Of a stretch of DNA of 64,000 nt, positions 1-13,500 are shown one piece after another. How positions within the stretch are numbered: the first letter of the stretch is position 1; the number at the start of each line of letters is the position of its first letter. Origin of the DNA: Baylisascaris procyonis (taxonomy: Eukaryota > Nematoda > Chromadorea > Rhabditida > Ascarididae); NCBI GenBank assembly GCA_037389465.1, contig JAZARR010000236.1:1-64000 (forward strand). Direction: 5' to 3'. A program made the position numbers and the translations under genes. A model generated the notes under the pieces. That model searched no databases, was not told where the DNA came from, and saw only the letters and a list, made by a program, of their open reading frames with translations.

Positions 1-1560
1 GCCTAAGCCTAAGCCAAAGCCTAAGCCTAAGCCAAAGCCTAAGCCTAAGACCTAAGCCCTAAGCCTAAGCCTAAGCGTAAGCCTAAGCCTAAACCTAAGC
101 CTAAGCCTAAGCCTAAGCCTAAGCCTAAGCCTAAGCCTAAGCCTAAGCCTAAGCCTAAGCCTAAGCCTAAGCCTAAGCCTAAGCCTAAGCATAAGCCTAA
201 GCCTAAGCCTAACCCTAGCCTAAGCCTAAATATAAGCCTAAGCCTAAGCCTAAGCCTAAGCCCAAGCCCTAGGCCCAAGGCCTAAGCCTAAGCCTAAGCC
301 TATGATTAAGCCTTAGCCTAAGCCTAAGCCTAAACCTAAGCCTAAGCCTAAGCCTGAGACTAAGCCGAAGCCTAAGCCTAAGCCTAAGCCTAAGCCTAAG
401 CCTAAGCCTAATCCATAAGCCTAAGAGCGATAAACATAAGTATAAGCCTAAGCCTAAGCCTAAGCCTAACCCTAAGCCATAGCCTAAGCCTAAGCCTAAT
501 TCTAGGCCTAAGCCTAAGCCTAAGCCTAAGCACTAAGCCTATGTATAGTCCGCACAAGCCTAAGAATAAGCCTAAAAATTAAGCCTAAGCCTAAGCTTAA
601 GCCTAAGCCTAAGCCTAAGAACAGGCCTAAACCTAAGCCTAAGCCTAAGACTAAGCCTAACCCTAAGCCTAAGCGTAAGCCTAAGAAGTAAGCCTAAGCC
701 TAAGCCTAAGCCTAAGCCTAATCCTAAGCCTAAGGCTAAGCCTAAGCCTGAGCATAAGCCTAGGAATAAGCCTAAGACTAAGCCTAAGCCTAAGCCTAAG
801 CCTAACCTAAGCCTTAGCCCAAGCCTAAGCCTAGCCTAAGCCTAATCCTAAGCCTAAGGCTGAGCCTAAGCCTAATCCTAAGCCGAGGCATAAGCCTAAC
901 CCTAAGCCTAAGCCTAAGCCTAAGCCCTAAGCCCTAAGGCTAAGCCTAAGCTTAAGCCTAAGCCTAAGCCTAAGCCTAAGCCTAAGCCTAAGCCTAAGCC
1001 TAAGCCTAAGCATAAGCCTAAGCCTAAGCCTAAGCCTAAGCCTAAGCTCTAAGCCTAAGCCTAAGCCTAAGCCTAAGCCTAAGCCTAAGCCTAAGCCTAA
1101 GCCTAAGCCTAAGCCTAAGCATAAGCCTAAGCATAAGCCTAAGCCTAAGCCTAAGCCTAAGCCTAAGCCTAAGCCTAAACCTAAGCCGAAGCCTAAGCCT
1201 AAGCCTAAGCCTAAGCCTAAGCCTAAGCCTAAGCCTAAGCCTAAGCCTAAGCCTAAGCCTAAGCCTAAGCCTAAGCCTAAGCCTAAGCCTAAGCCTAAGC
1301 CTAAGCCCAAGCTTAAGCCTAAGCCTAATGCTAAGCCTAAGCCTGAGCCTAAGCCGAATCCCTAAGCCTAAGCGTAAGCCTAAGCCTAAGCCTAAGCCTA
1401 AGCCTAAGCCTAAGCCTAAGCCTAAGCCTAAGCCTAAGCCTAAGCCTAAGCCCAAGCCTAAGCCTAAGCCAAAGCCTAAGCCTAAGCCAAAGCCTAAGCC
1501 TAAGCCTAAGCCTAAGCCTAAGCCTAAGCCTAAGCCTAAGCCTAAGCCAAAGCCTCAGCC
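1..1560. repeat. Distal telomere array, degenerate GCCTAA repeats
   Basis: The region is built from GCCTAA but is full of variants: GCCAAA, GCGTAA, GCATAA, GACTAA, GCCGAA, GCCCTAA, units missing a base, and short interruptions such as those near 300, 420-445 and 540-600. Density of change is highest over the first 950 bases. It falls off inward; the last cluster of variants (three GCCAAA and one GCCTCA) lies at 1465-1557. Orientation is that of a left chromosome end. Telomerase adds exact units at the tip, so a degenerate tip and perfect interior is the reverse of the usual pattern. The simplest reading is low-coverage, uncorrected long-read sequence at a contig end. True variant repeats cannot be excluded. 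Confidence 0.93.
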
Positions 1561-4500
1561 TAAGCCTAAGCCTAAGCCTAAGCCTAAGCCTAAGCCTAAG
1601 CCTAAGCCTAAGCCTAAGCCTAAGCCTAAGCCTAAGCCTAAGCCTAAGCCTAAGCCTAAGCCTAAGCCTAAGCCTAAGCCTAAGCCTAAGCCTAAGCCTA
1701 AGCCTAAGCCTAAGCCTAAGCCTAAGCCTAAGCCTAAGCCTAAGCCTAAGCCTAAGCCTAAGCCTAAGCCTAAGCCTAAGCCTAAGCCTAAGCCTAAGCC
1801 TAAGCCTAAGCCTAAGCCTAAGCCTAAGCCTAAGCCTAAGCCTAAGCCTAAGCCTAAGCTAAGCCTAAGCCTAAGCCTAAGCCTAAGCCTAAGCCTAAGC
1901 CTAAGCCTAAGCCTAAGCCTAAGCCTAAGCCTAAGCCTAAGCCTAAGCCTAAGCCTAAGCCTAAGCCTAAGCCTAAGCCTAAGCCTAAGCCTAAGCCTAA
2001 GCCTAAGCCTAAGCCTAAGCCTAAGCCTAAGCCTAAGCCTAAGCCTAAGCCTAAGCCTAAGCCTAAGCCTAAGCCTAAGCCTAAGCCTAAGCCTAAGCCT
2101 AAGCCTAAGCCTAAGCCTAAGCCTAGCCTAAGCCTAAGCCTAAGCCTAAGCCTAAGCCTAAGCCTAAGCCTAAGCCTAAGCCTAAGCCTAAGCCTAAGCC
2201 TAAGCCTAAGCCTAAGCCTAAGCCTAAGCCTAAGCCTAAGCCTAAGCCTAAGCCTAAGCCTAAGCCTAAGCCTAAGCCTAAGCCTAAGCCTAAGCCTAAG
2301 CCTAAGCCTAAGCCTAAGCCTAAGCCTAAGCCTAAGCCTAAGCCTAAGCCTAAGCCTAAGCCTAAGCCTAAGCCTAAGCCTAAGCCTAAGCCTAAGCCTA
2401 AGCCTAAGCCTAAGCCTAAGCCTAAGCCTAAGCCTAAGCCTAAGCCTAAGCCTAAGCCTAAGCCTAAGCCTAAGCCTAAGCCCTAAGCCTAAGCCTAAGC
2501 CTAAGCCTAAGCCTAAGCCTAAGCCTAAGCCTAAGCCTAAGCCTAAGCCTAAGCCTAAGCCTAAGCCTAAGCCTAAGCCTAAGCCTAAGCCTAAGCCTAA
2601 GCCTAAGCCTAAGCCTAAGCCTAAGCCTAAGCCTAAGCCTAAGCCTAAGCCTAAGCCTAAGCCTAAGCCTAAGCCTAAGCCTAAGCCTAAGCCTAAGCCT
2701 AAGCCTAAGCCTAAGCCTAAGCCTAAGCCTAAGCCTAAGCCTAAGCCTAAGCCTAAGCCTAAGCCTAAGCCTAAGCCTAAGCCTAAGCCTAAGCCTAAGC
2801 CTAAGCCTAAGCCTAAGCCTAAGCCTAAGCCTAAGCCTAAGCCTAAGCCTAAGCCTAAGCCTAAGCCTAAGCCTAAGCCTAAGCCTAAGCCTAAGCCTAA
2901 GCCTAAGCCTAAGCCTAAGCCTAAGCCTAAGCCTAAGCCTAAGCCTAAGCCTAAGCCTAAGCCTAAGCCTAAGCCTAAGCCTAAGCCTAAGCCTAAGCCT
3001 AAGCCTAAGCCTAAGCCTAAGCCTAAGCCTAAGCCTAAGCCTAAGCCTAAGCCTAAGCCTAAGCCTAAGCCTAAGCCTAAGCCTAAGCCTAAGCCTAAGC
3101 CTAAGCCTAAGCCTAAGCCTAAGCCTAAGCCTAAGCCTAAGCCTAAGCCTAAGCCTAAGCCTAAGCCTAAGCCTAAGCCTAAGCCTAAGCCTAAGCCTAA
3201 GCCTAAGCCTAAGCCTAAGCCTAAGCCTAAGCCTAAGCCTAAGCCTAAGCCTAAGCCTAAGCCTAAGCCTAAGCCTAAGCCTAAGCCTAAGCCTAAGCCT
3301 AAGCCTAAGCCTAAGCCTAAGCCTAAGCCTAAGCCTAAGCCTAAGCCTAAGCCTAAGCCTAAGCCTAAGCCTAAGCCTAAGCCTAAGCCTAAGCCTAAGC
3401 CTAAGCCTAAGCCTAAGCCTAAGCCTAAGCCTAAGCCTAAGCCTAAGCCTAAGCCTAAGCCTAAGCCTAAGCCTAAGCCTAAGCCTAAGCCTAAGCCTAA
3501 GCCTAAGCCTAAGCCTAAGCCTAAGCCTAAGCCTAAGCCTAAGCCTAAGCCTAAGCCTAAGCCTAAGCCTAAGCCTAAGCCTAAGCCTAAGCCTAAGCCT
3601 AAGCCTAAGCCTAAGCCTAAGCCTAAGCCTAAGCCTAAGCCTAAGCCTAAGCCTAAGCCTAAGCCTAAGCCTAAGCCTAAGCCTAAGCCTAAGCCTAAGC
3701 CTAAGCCTAAGCCTAAGCCTAAGCCTAAGCCTAAGCCTAAGCCTAAGCCTAAGCCTAAGCCTAAGCCTAAGCCTAAGCCTAAGCCTAAGCCTAAGCCTAA
3801 GCCTAAGCCTAAGCCTAAGCCTAAGCCTAAGCCTAAGCCTAAGCCTAAGCCTAAGCCTAAGCCTAAGCCTAAGCCTAAGCCTAAGCCTAAGCCTAAGCCT
3901 AAGCCTAAGCCTAAGCCTAAGCCTAAGCCTAAGCCTAAGCCTAAGCCTAAGCCTAAGCCTAAGCCTAAGCCTAAGCCTAAGCCTAAGCCTAAGCCTAAGC
4001 CTAAGCCTAAGCCTAAGCCTAAGCCTAAGCCTAAGCCTAAGCCTAAGCCTAAGCCTAAGCCTAAGCCTAAGCCTAAGCCTAAGCCTAAGCCTAAGCCTAA
4101 GCCTAAGCCTAAGCCTAAGCCTAAGCCTAAGCCTAAGCCTAAGCCTAAGCCTAAGCCTAAGCCTAAGCCTAAGCCTAAGCCTAAGCCTAAGCCTAAGCCT
4201 AAGCCTAAGCCTAAGCCTAAGCCTAAGCCTAAGCCTAAGCCTAAGCCTAAGCCTAAGCCTAAGCCTAAGCCTAAGCCTAAGCCTAAGCCTAAGCCTAAGC
4301 CTAAGCCTAAGCCTAAGCCTAAGCCTAAGCCTAAGCCTAAGCCTAAGCCTAAGCCTAAGCCTAAGCCTAAGCCTAAGCCTAAGCCTAAGCCTAAGCCTAA
4401 GCCTAAGCCTAAGCCTAAGCCTAAGCCTAAGCCTAAGCCTAAGCCTAAGCCTAAGCCTAAGCCTAAGCCTAAGCCTAAGCCTAAGCCTAAGCCTAAGCCT

Positions 4501-7500
4501 AAGCCTAAGCCTAAGCCTAAGCCTAAGCCTAAGCCTAAGCCTAAGCCTAAGCCTAAGCCTAAGCCTAAGCCTAAGCCTAAGCCTAAGCCTAAGCCTAAGC
4601 CTAAGCCTAAGCCTAAGCCTAAGCCTAAGCCTAAGCCTAAGCCTAAGCCTAAGCCTAAGCCTAAGCCTAAGCCTAAGCCTAAGCCTAAGCCTAAGCCTAA
4701 GCCTAAGCCTAAGCCTAAGCCTAAGCCTAAGCCTAAGCCTAAGCCTAAGCCTAAGCCTAAGCCTAAGCCTAAGCCTAAGCCTAAGCCTAAGCCTAAGCCT
4801 AAGCCTAAGCCTAAGCCTAAGCCTAAGCCTAAGCCTAAGCCTAAGCCTAAGCCTAAGCCTAAGCCTAAGCCTAAGCCTAAGCCTAAGCCTAAGCCTAAGC
4901 CTAAGCCTAAGCCTAAGCCTAAGCCTAAGCCTAAGCCTAAGCCTAAGCCTAAGCCTAAGCCTAAGCCTAAGCCTAAGCCTAAGCCTAAGCCTAAGCCTAA
5001 GCCTAAGCCTAAGCCTAAGCCTAAGCCTAAGCCTAAGCCTAAGCCTAAGCCTAAGCCTAAGCCTAAGCCTAAGCCTAAGCCTAAGCCTAAGCCTAAGCCT
5101 AAGCCTAAGCCTAAGCCTAAGCCTAAGCCTAAGCCTAAGCCTAAGCCTAAGCCTAAGCCTAAGCCTAAGCCTAAGCCTAAGCCTAAGCCTAAGCCTAAGC
5201 CTAAGCCTAAGCCTAAGCCTAAGCCTAAGCCTAAGCCTAAGCCTAAGCCTAAGCCTAAGCCTAAGCCTAAGCCTAAGCCTAAGCCTAAGCCTAAGCCTAA
5301 GCCTAAGCCTAAGCCTAAGCCTAAGCCTAAGCCTAAGCCTAAGCCTAAGCCTAAGCCTAAGCCTAAGCCTAAGCCTAAGCCTAAGCCTAAGCCTAAGCCT
5401 AAGCCTAAGCCTAAGCCTAAGCCTAAGCCTAAGCCTAAGCCTAAGCCTAAGCCTAAGCCTAAGCCTAAGCCTAAGCCTAAGCCTAAGCCTAAGCCTAAGC
5501 CTAAGCCTAAGCCTAAGCCTAAGCCTAAGCCTAAGCCTAAGCCTAAGCCTAAGCCTAAGCCTAAGCCTAAGCCTAAGCCTAAGCCTAAGCCTAAGCCTAA
5601 GCCTAAGCCTAAGCCTAAGCCTAAGCCTAAGCCTAAGCCTAAGCCTAAGCCTAAGCCTAAGCCTAAGCCTAAGCCTAAGCCTAAGCCTAAGCCTAAGCCT
5701 AAGCCTAAGCCTAAGCCTAAGCCTAAGCCTAAGCCTAAGCCTAAGCCTAAGCCTAAGCCTAAGCCTAAGCCTAAGCCTAAGCCTAAGCCTAAGCCTAAGC
5801 CTAAGCCTAAGCCTAAGCCTAAGCCTAAGCCTAAGCCTAAGCCTAAGCCTAAGCCTAAGCCTAAGCCTAAGCCTAAGCCTAAGCCTAAGCCTAAGCCTAA
5901 GCCTAAGCCTAAGCCTAAGCCTAAGCCTAAGCCTAAGCCTAAGCCTAAGCCTAAGCCTAAGCCTAAGCCTAAGCCTAAGCCTAAGCCTAAGCCTAAGCCT
6001 AAGCCTAAGCCTAAGCCTAAGCCTAAGCCTAAGCCTAAGCCTAAGCCTAAGCCTAAGCCTAAGCCTAAGCCTAAGCCTAAGCCTAAGCCTAAGCCTAAGC
6101 CTAAGCCTAAGCCTAAGCCTAAGCCTAAGCCTAAGCCTAAGCCTAAGCCTAAGCCTAAGCCTAAGCCTAAGCCTAAGCCTAAGCCTAAGCCTAAGCCTAA
6201 GCCTAAGCCTAAGCCTAAGCCTAAGCCTAAGCCTAAGCCTAAGCCTAAGCCTAAGCCTAAGCCTAAGCCTAAGCCTAAGCCTAAGCCTAAGCCTAAGCCT
6301 AAGCCTAAGCCTAAGCCTAAGCCTAAGCCTAAGCCTAAGCCTAAGCCTAAGCCTAAGCCTAAGCCTAAGCCTAAGCCTAAGCCTAAGCCTAAGCCTAAGC
6401 CTAAGCCTAAGCCTAAGCCTAAGCCTAAGCCTAAGCCTAAGCCTAAGCCTAAGCCTAAGCCTAAGCCTAAGCCTAAGCCTAAGCCTAAGCCTAAGCCTAA
6501 GCCTAAGCCTAAGCCTAAGCCTAAGCCTAAGCCTAAGCCTAAGCCTAAGCCTAAGCCTAAGCCTAAGCCTAAGCCTAAGCCTAAGCCTAAGCCTAAGCCT
6601 AAGCCTAAGCCTAAGCCTAAGCCTAAGCCTAAGCCTAAGCCTAAGCCTAAGCCTAAGCCTAAGCCTAAGCCTAAGCCTAAGCCTAAGCCTAAGCCTAAGC
6701 CTAAGCCTAAGCCTAAGCCTAAGCCTAAGCCTAAGCCTAAGCCTAAGCCTAAGCCTAAGCCTAAGCCTAAGCCTAAGCCTAAGCCTAAGCCTAAGCCTAA
6801 GCCTAAGCCTAAGCCTAAGCCTAAGCCTAAGCCTAAGCCTAAGCCTAAGCCTAAGCCTAAGCCTAAGCCTAAGCCTAAGCCTAAGCCTAAGCCTAAGCCT
6901 AAGCCTAAGCCTAAGCCTAAGCCTAAGCCTAAGCCTAAGCCTAAGCCTAAGCCTAAGCCTAAGCCTAAGCCTAAGCCTAAGCCTAAGCCTAAGCCTAAGC
7001 CTAAGCCTAAGCCTAAGCCTAAGCCTAAGCCTAAGCCTAAGCCTAAGCCTAAGCCTAAGCCTAAGCCTAAGCCTAAGCCTAAGCCTAAGCCTAAGCCTAA
7101 GCCTAAGCCTAAGCCTAAGCCTAAGCCTAAGCCTAAGCCTAAGCCTAAGCCTAAGCCTAAGCCTAAGCCTAAGCCTAAGCCTAAGCCTAAGCCTAAGCCT
7201 AAGCCTAAGCCTAAGCCTAAGCCTAAGCCTAAGCCTAAGCCTAAGCCTAAGCCTAAGCCTAAGCCTAAGCCTAAGCCTAAGCCTAAGCCTAAGCCTAAGC
7301 CTAAGCCTAAGCCTAAGCCTAAGCCTAAGCCTAAGCCTAAGCCTAAGCCTAAGCCTAAGCCTAAGCCTAAGCCTAAGCCTAAGCCTAAGCCTAAGCCTAA
7401 GCCTAAGCCTAAGCCTAAGCCTAAGCCTAAGCCTAAGCCTAAGCCTAAGCCTAAGCCTAAGCCTAAGCCTAAGCCTAAGCCTAAGCCTAAGCCTAAGCCT

Positions 7501-10500
7501 AAGCCTAAGCCTAAGCCTAAGCCTAAGCCTAAGCCTAAGCCTAAGCCTAAGCCTAAGCCTAAGCCTAAGCCTAAGCCTAAGCCTAAGCCTAAGCCTAAGC
7601 CTAAGCCTAAGCCTAAGCCTAAGCCTAAGCCTAAGCCTAAGCCTAAGCCTAAGCCTAAGCCTAAGCCTAAGCCTAAGCCTAAGCCTAAGCCTAAGCCTAA
7701 GCCTAAGCCTAAGCCTAAGCCTAAGCCTAAGCCTAAGCCTAAGCCTAAGCCTAAGCCTAAGCCTAAGCCTAAGCCTAAGCCTAAGCCTAAGCCTAAGCCT
7801 AAGCCTAAGCCTAAGCCTAAGCCTAAGCCTAAGCCTAAGCCTAAGCCTAAGCCTAAGCCTAAGCCTAAGCCTAAGCCTAAGCCTAAGCCTAAGCCTAAGC
7901 CTAAGCCTAAGCCTAAGCCTAAGCCTAAGCCTAAGCCTAAGCCTAAGCCTAAGCCTAAGCCTAAGCCTAAGCCTAAGCCTAAGCCTAAGCCTAAGCCTAA
8001 GCCTAAGCCTAAGCCTAAGCCTAAGCCTAAGCCTAAGCCTAAGCCTAAGCCTAAGCCTAAGCCTAAGCCTAAGCCTAAGCCTAAGCCTAAGCCTAAGCCT
8101 AAGCCTAAGCCTAAGCCTAAGCCTAAGCCTAAGCCTAAGCCTAAGCCTAAGCCTAAGCCTAAGCCTAAGCCTAAGCCTAAGCCTAAGCCTAAGCCTAAGC
8201 CTAAGCCTAAGCCTAAGCCTAAGCCTAAGCCTAAGCCTAAGCCTAAGCCTAAGCCTAAGCCTAAGCCTAAGCCTAAGCCTAAGCCTAAGCCTAAGCCTAA
8301 GCCTAAGCCTAAGCCTAAGCCTAAGCCTAAGCCTAAGCCTAAGCCTAAGCCTAAGCCTAAGCCTAAGCCTAAGCCTAAGCCTAAGCCTAAGCCTAAGCCT
8401 AAGCCTAAGCCTAAGCCTAAGCCTAAGCCTAAGCCTAAGCCTAAGCCTAAGCCTAAGCCTAAGCCTAAGCCTAAGCCTAAGCCTAAGCCTAAGCCTAAGC
8501 CTAAGCCTAAGCCTAAGCCTAAGCCTAAGCCTAAGCCTAAGCCTAAGCCTAAGCCTAAGCCTAAGCCTAAGCCTAAGCCTAAGCCTAAGCCTAAGCCTAA
8601 GCCTAAGCCTAAGCCTAAGCCTAAGCCTAAGCCTAAGCCTAAGCCTAAGCCTAAGCCTAAGCCTAAGCCTAAGCCTAAGCCTAAGCCTAAGCCTAAGCCT
8701 AAGCCTAAGCCTAAGCCTAAGCCTAAGCCTAAGCCTAAGCCTAAGCCTAAGCCTAAGCCTAAGCCTAAGCCTAAGCCTAAGCCTAAGCCTAAGCCTAAGC
8801 CTAAGCCTAAGCCTAAGCCTAAGCCTAAGCCTAAGCCTAAGCCTAAGCCTAAGCCTAAGCCTAAGCCTAAGCCTAAGCCTAAGCCTAAGCCTAAGCCTAA
8901 GCCTAAGCCTAAGCCTAAGCCTAAGCCTAAGCCTAAGCCTAAGCCTAAGCCTAAGCCTAAGCCTAAGCCTAAGCCTAAGCCTAAGCCTAAGCCTAAGCCT
9001 AAGCCTAAGCCTAAGCCTAAGCCTAAGCCTAAGCCTAAGCCTAAGCCTAAGCCTAAGCCTAAGCCTAAGCCTAAGCCTAAGCCTAAGCCTAAGCCTAAGC
9101 CTAAGCCTAAGCCTAAGCCTAAGCCTAAGCCTAAGCCTAAGCCTAAGCCTAAGCCTAAGCCTAAGCCTAAGCCTAAGCCTAAGCCTAAGCCTAAGCCTAA
9201 GCCTAAGCCTAAGCCTAAGCCTAAGCCTAAGCCTAAGCCTAAGCCTAAGCCTAAGCCTAAGCCTAAGCCTAAGCCTAAGCCTAAGCCTAAGCCTAAGCCT
9301 AAGCCTAAGCCTAAGCCTAAGCCTAAGCCTAAGCCTAAGCCTAAGCCTAAGCCTAAGCCTAAGCCTAAGCCTAAGCCTAAGCCTAAGCCTAAGCCTAAGC
9401 CTAAGCCTAAGCCTAAGCCTAAGCCTAAGCCTAAGCCTAAGCCTAAGCCTAAGCCTAAGCCTAAGCCTAAGCCTAAGCCTAAGCCTAAGCCTAAGCCTAA
9501 GCCTAAGCCTAAGCCTAAGCCTAAGCCTAAGCCTAAGCCTAAGCCTAAGCCTAAGCCTAAGCCTAAGCCTAAGCCTAAGCCTAAGCCTAAGCCTAAGCCT
9601 AAGCCTAAGCCTAAGCCTAAGCCTAAGCCTAAGCCTAAGCCTAAGCCTAAGCCTAAGCCTAAGCCTAAGCCTAAGCCTAAGCCTAAGCCTAAGCCTAAGC
9701 CTAAGCCTAAGCCTAAGCCTAAGCCTAAGCCTAAGCCTAAGCCTAAGCCTAAGCCTAAGCCTAAGCCTAAGCCTAAGCCTAAGCCTAAGCCTAAGCCTAA
9801 GCCTAAGCCTAAGCCTAAGCCTAAGCCTAAGCCTAAGCCTAAGCCTAAGCCTAAGCCTAAGCCTAAGCCTAAGCCTAAGCCTAAGCCTAAGCCTAAGCCT
9901 AAGCCTAAGCCTAAGCCTAAGCCTAAGCCTAAGCCTAAGCCTAAGCCTAAGCCTAAGCCTAAGCCTAAGCCTAAGCCTAAGCCTAAGCCTAAGCCTAAGC
10001 CTAAGCCTAAGCCTAAGCCTAAGCCTAAGCCTAAGCCTAAGCCTAAGCCTAAGCCTAAGCCTAAGCCTAAGCCTAAGCCTAAGCCTAAGCCTAAGCCTAA
10101 GCCTAAGCCTAAGCCTAAGCCTAAGCCTAAGCCTAAGCCTAAGCCTAAGCCTAAGCCTAAGCCTAAGCCTAAGCCTAAGCCTAAGCCTAAGCCTAAGCCT
10201 AAGCCTAAGCCTAAGCCTAAGCCTAAGCCTAAGCCTAAGCCTAAGCCTAAGCCTAAGCCTAAGCCTAAGCCTAAGCCTAAGCCTAAGCCTAAGCCTAAGC
10301 CTAAGCCTAAGCCTAAGCCTAAGCCTAAGCCTAAGCCTAAGCCTAAGCCTAAGCCTAAGCCTAAGCCTAAGCCTAAGCCTAAGCCTAAGCCTAAGCCTAA
10401 GCCTAAGCCTAAGCCTAAGCCTAAGCCTAAGCCTAAGCCTAAGCCTAAGCCTAAGCCTAAGCCTAAGCCTAAGCCTAAGCCTAAGCCTAAGCCTAAGCCT

Positions 10501-13500
10501 AAGCCTAAGCCTAAGCCTAAGCCTAAGCCTAAGCCTAAGCCTAAGCCTAAGCCTAAGCCTAAGCCTAAGCCTAAGCCTAAGCCTAAGCCTAAGCCTAAGC
10601 CTAAGCCTAAGCCTAAGCCTAAGCCTAAGCCTAAGCCTAAGCCTAAGCCTAAGCCTAAGCCTAAGCCTAAGCCTAAGCCTAAGCCTAAGCCTAAGCCTAA
10701 GCCTAAGCCTAAGCCTAAGCCTAAGCCTAAGCCTAAGCCTAAGCCTAAGCCTAAGCCTAAGCCTAAGCCTAAGCCTAAGCCTAAGCCTAAGCCTAAGCCT
10801 AAGCCTAAGCCTAAGCCTAAGCCTAAGCCTAAGCCTAAGCCTAAGCCTAAGCCTAAGCCTAAGCCTAAGCCTAAGCCTAAGCCTAAGCCTAAGCCTAAGC
10901 CTAAGCCTAAGCCTAAGCCTAAGCCTAAGCCTAAGCCTAAGCCTAAGCCTAAGCCTAAGCCTAAGCCTAAGCCTAAGCCTAAGCCTAAGCCTAAGCCTAA
11001 GCCTAAGCCTAAGCCTAAGCCTAAGCCTAAGCCTAAGCCTAAGCCTAAGCCTAAGCCTAAGCCTAAGCCTAAGCCTAAGCCTAAGCCTAAGCCTAAGCCT
11101 AAGCCTAAGCCTAAGCCTAAGCCTAAGCCTAAGCCTAAGCCTAAGCCTAAGCCTAAGCCTAAGCCTAAGCCTAAGCCTAAGCCTAAGCCTAAGCCTAAGC
11201 CTAAGCCTAAGCCTAAGCCTAAGCCTAAGCCTAAGCCTAAGCCTAAGCCTAAGCCTAAGCCTAAGCCTAAGCCTAAGCCTAAGCCTAAGCCTAAGCCTAA
11301 GCCTAAGCCTAAGCCTAAGCCTAAGCCTAAGCCTAAGCCTAAGCCTAAGCCTAAGCCTAAGCCTAAGCCTAAGCCTAAGCCTAAGCCTAAGCCTAAGCCT
11401 AAGCCTAAGCCTAAGCCTAAGCCTAAGCCTAAGCCTAAGCCTAAGCCTAAGCCTAAGCCTAAGCCTAAGCCTAAGCCTAAGCCTAAGCCTAAGCCTAAGC
11501 CTAAGCCTAAGCCTAAGCCTAAGCCTAAGCCTAAGCCTAAGCCTAAGCCTAAGCCTAAGCCTAAGCCTAAGCCTAAGCCTAAGCCTAAGCCTAAGCCTAA
11601 GCCTAAGCCTAAGCCTAAGCCTAAGCCTAAGCCTAAGCCTAAGCCTAAGCCTAAGCCTAAGCCTAAGCCTAAGCCTAAGCCTAAGCCTAAGCCTAAGCCT
11701 AAGCCTAAGCCTAAGCCTAAGCCTAAGCCTAAGCCTAAGCCTAAGCCTAAGCCTAAGCCTAAGCCTAAGCCTAAGCCTAAGCCTAAGCCTAAGCCTAAGC
11801 CTAAGCCTAAGCCTAAGCCTAAGCCTAAGCCTAAGCCTAAGCCTAAGCCTAAGCCTAAGCCTAAGCCTAAGCCTAAGCCTAAGCCTAAGCCTAAGCCTAA
11901 GCCTAAGCCTAAGCCTAAGCCTAAGCCTAAGCCTAAGCCTAAGCCTAAGCCTAAGCCTAAGCCTAAGCCTAAGCCTAAGCCTAAGCCTAAGCCTAAGCCT
12001 AAGCCTAAGCCTAAGCCTAAGCCTAAGCCTAAGCCTAAGCCTAAGCCTAAGCCTAAGCCTAAGCCTAAGCCTAAGCCTAAGCCTAAGCCTAAGCCTAAGC
12101 CTAAGCCTAAGCCTAAGCCTAAGCCTAAGCCTAAGCCTAAGCCTAAGCCTAAGCCTAAGCCTAAGCCTAAGCCTAAGCCTAAGCCTAAGCCTAAGCCTAA
12201 GCCTAAGCCTAAGCCTAAGCCTAAGCCTAAGCCTAAGCCTAAGCCTAAGCCTAAGCCTAAGCCTAAGCCTAAGCCTAAGCCTAAGCCTAAGCCTAAGCCT
12301 AAGCCTAAGCCTAAGCCTAAGCCTAAGCCTAAGCCTAAGCCTAAGCCTAAGCCTAAGCCTAAGCCTAAGCCTAAGCCTAAGCCTAAGCCTAAGCCTAAGC
12401 CTAAGCCTAAGCCTAAGCCTAAGCCTAAGCCTAAGCCTAAGCCTAAGCCTAAGCCTAAGCCTAAGCCTAAGCCTAAGCCTAAGCCTAAGCCTAAGCCTAA
12501 GCCTAAGCCTAAGCCTAAGCCTAAGCCTAAGCCTAAGCCTAAGCCTAAGCCTAAGCCTAAGCCTAAGCCTAAGCCTAAGCCTAAGCCTAAGCCTAAGCCT
12601 AAGCCTAAGCCTAAGCCTAAGCCTAAGCCTAAGCCTAAGCCTAAGCCTAAGCCTAAGCCTAAGCCTAAGCCTAAGCCTAAGCCTAAGCCTAAGCCTAAGC
12701 CTAAGCCTAAGCCTAAGCCTAAGCCTAAGCCTAAGCCTAAGCCTAAGCCTAAGCCTAAGCCTAAGCCTAAGCCTAAGCCTAAGCCTAAGCCTAAGCCTAA
12801 GCCTAAGCCTAAGCCTAAGCCTAAGCCTAAGCCTAAGCCTAAGCCTAAGCCTAAGCCTAAGCCTAAGCCTAAGCCTAAGCCTAAGCCTAAGCCTAAGCCT
12901 AAGCCTAAGCCTAAGCCTAAGCCTAAGCCTAAGCCTAAGCCTAAGCCTAAGCCTAAGCCTAAGCCTAAGCCTAAGCCTAAGCCTAAGCCTAAGCCTAAGC
13001 CTAAGCCTAAGCCTAAGCCTAAGCCTAAGCCTAAGCCTAAGCCTAAGCCTAAGCCTAAGCCTAAGCCTAAGCCTAAGCCTAAGCCTAAGCCTAAGCCTAA
13101 GCCTAAGCCTAAGCCTAAGCCTAAGCCTAAGCCTAAGCCTAAGCCTAAGCCTAAGCCTAAGCCTAAGCCTAAGCCTAAGCCTAAGCCTAAGCCTAAGCCT
13201 AAGCCTAAGCCTAAGCCTAAGCCTAAGCCTAAGCCTAAGCCTAAGCCTAAGCCTAAGCCTAAGCCTAAGCCTAAGCCTAAGCCTAAGCCTAAGCCTAAGC
13301 CTAAGCCTAAGCCTAAGCCTAAGCCTAAGCCTAAGCCTAAGCCTAAGCCTAAGCCTAAGCCTAAGCCTAAGCCTAAGCCTAAGCCTAAGCTAAGCCTAAG
13401 CCTAAGCCTAAGCCTAAGCCTAAGCCTAAGCCTAAGCCTAAGCCTAAGCCTAAGCCTAAGCCTAAGCCTAAGCCTAAGCCTAAGCCTAAGCCTAAGCCTA

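Noticed and set aside
1328..2131. 267-codon Lys-Pro / Ser-Leu repeat frame
   Set aside because: Same artefact on the other strand of the GCCTAA array; the change from Lys-Pro to Ser-Leu simply follows the one-base slip at 1858.
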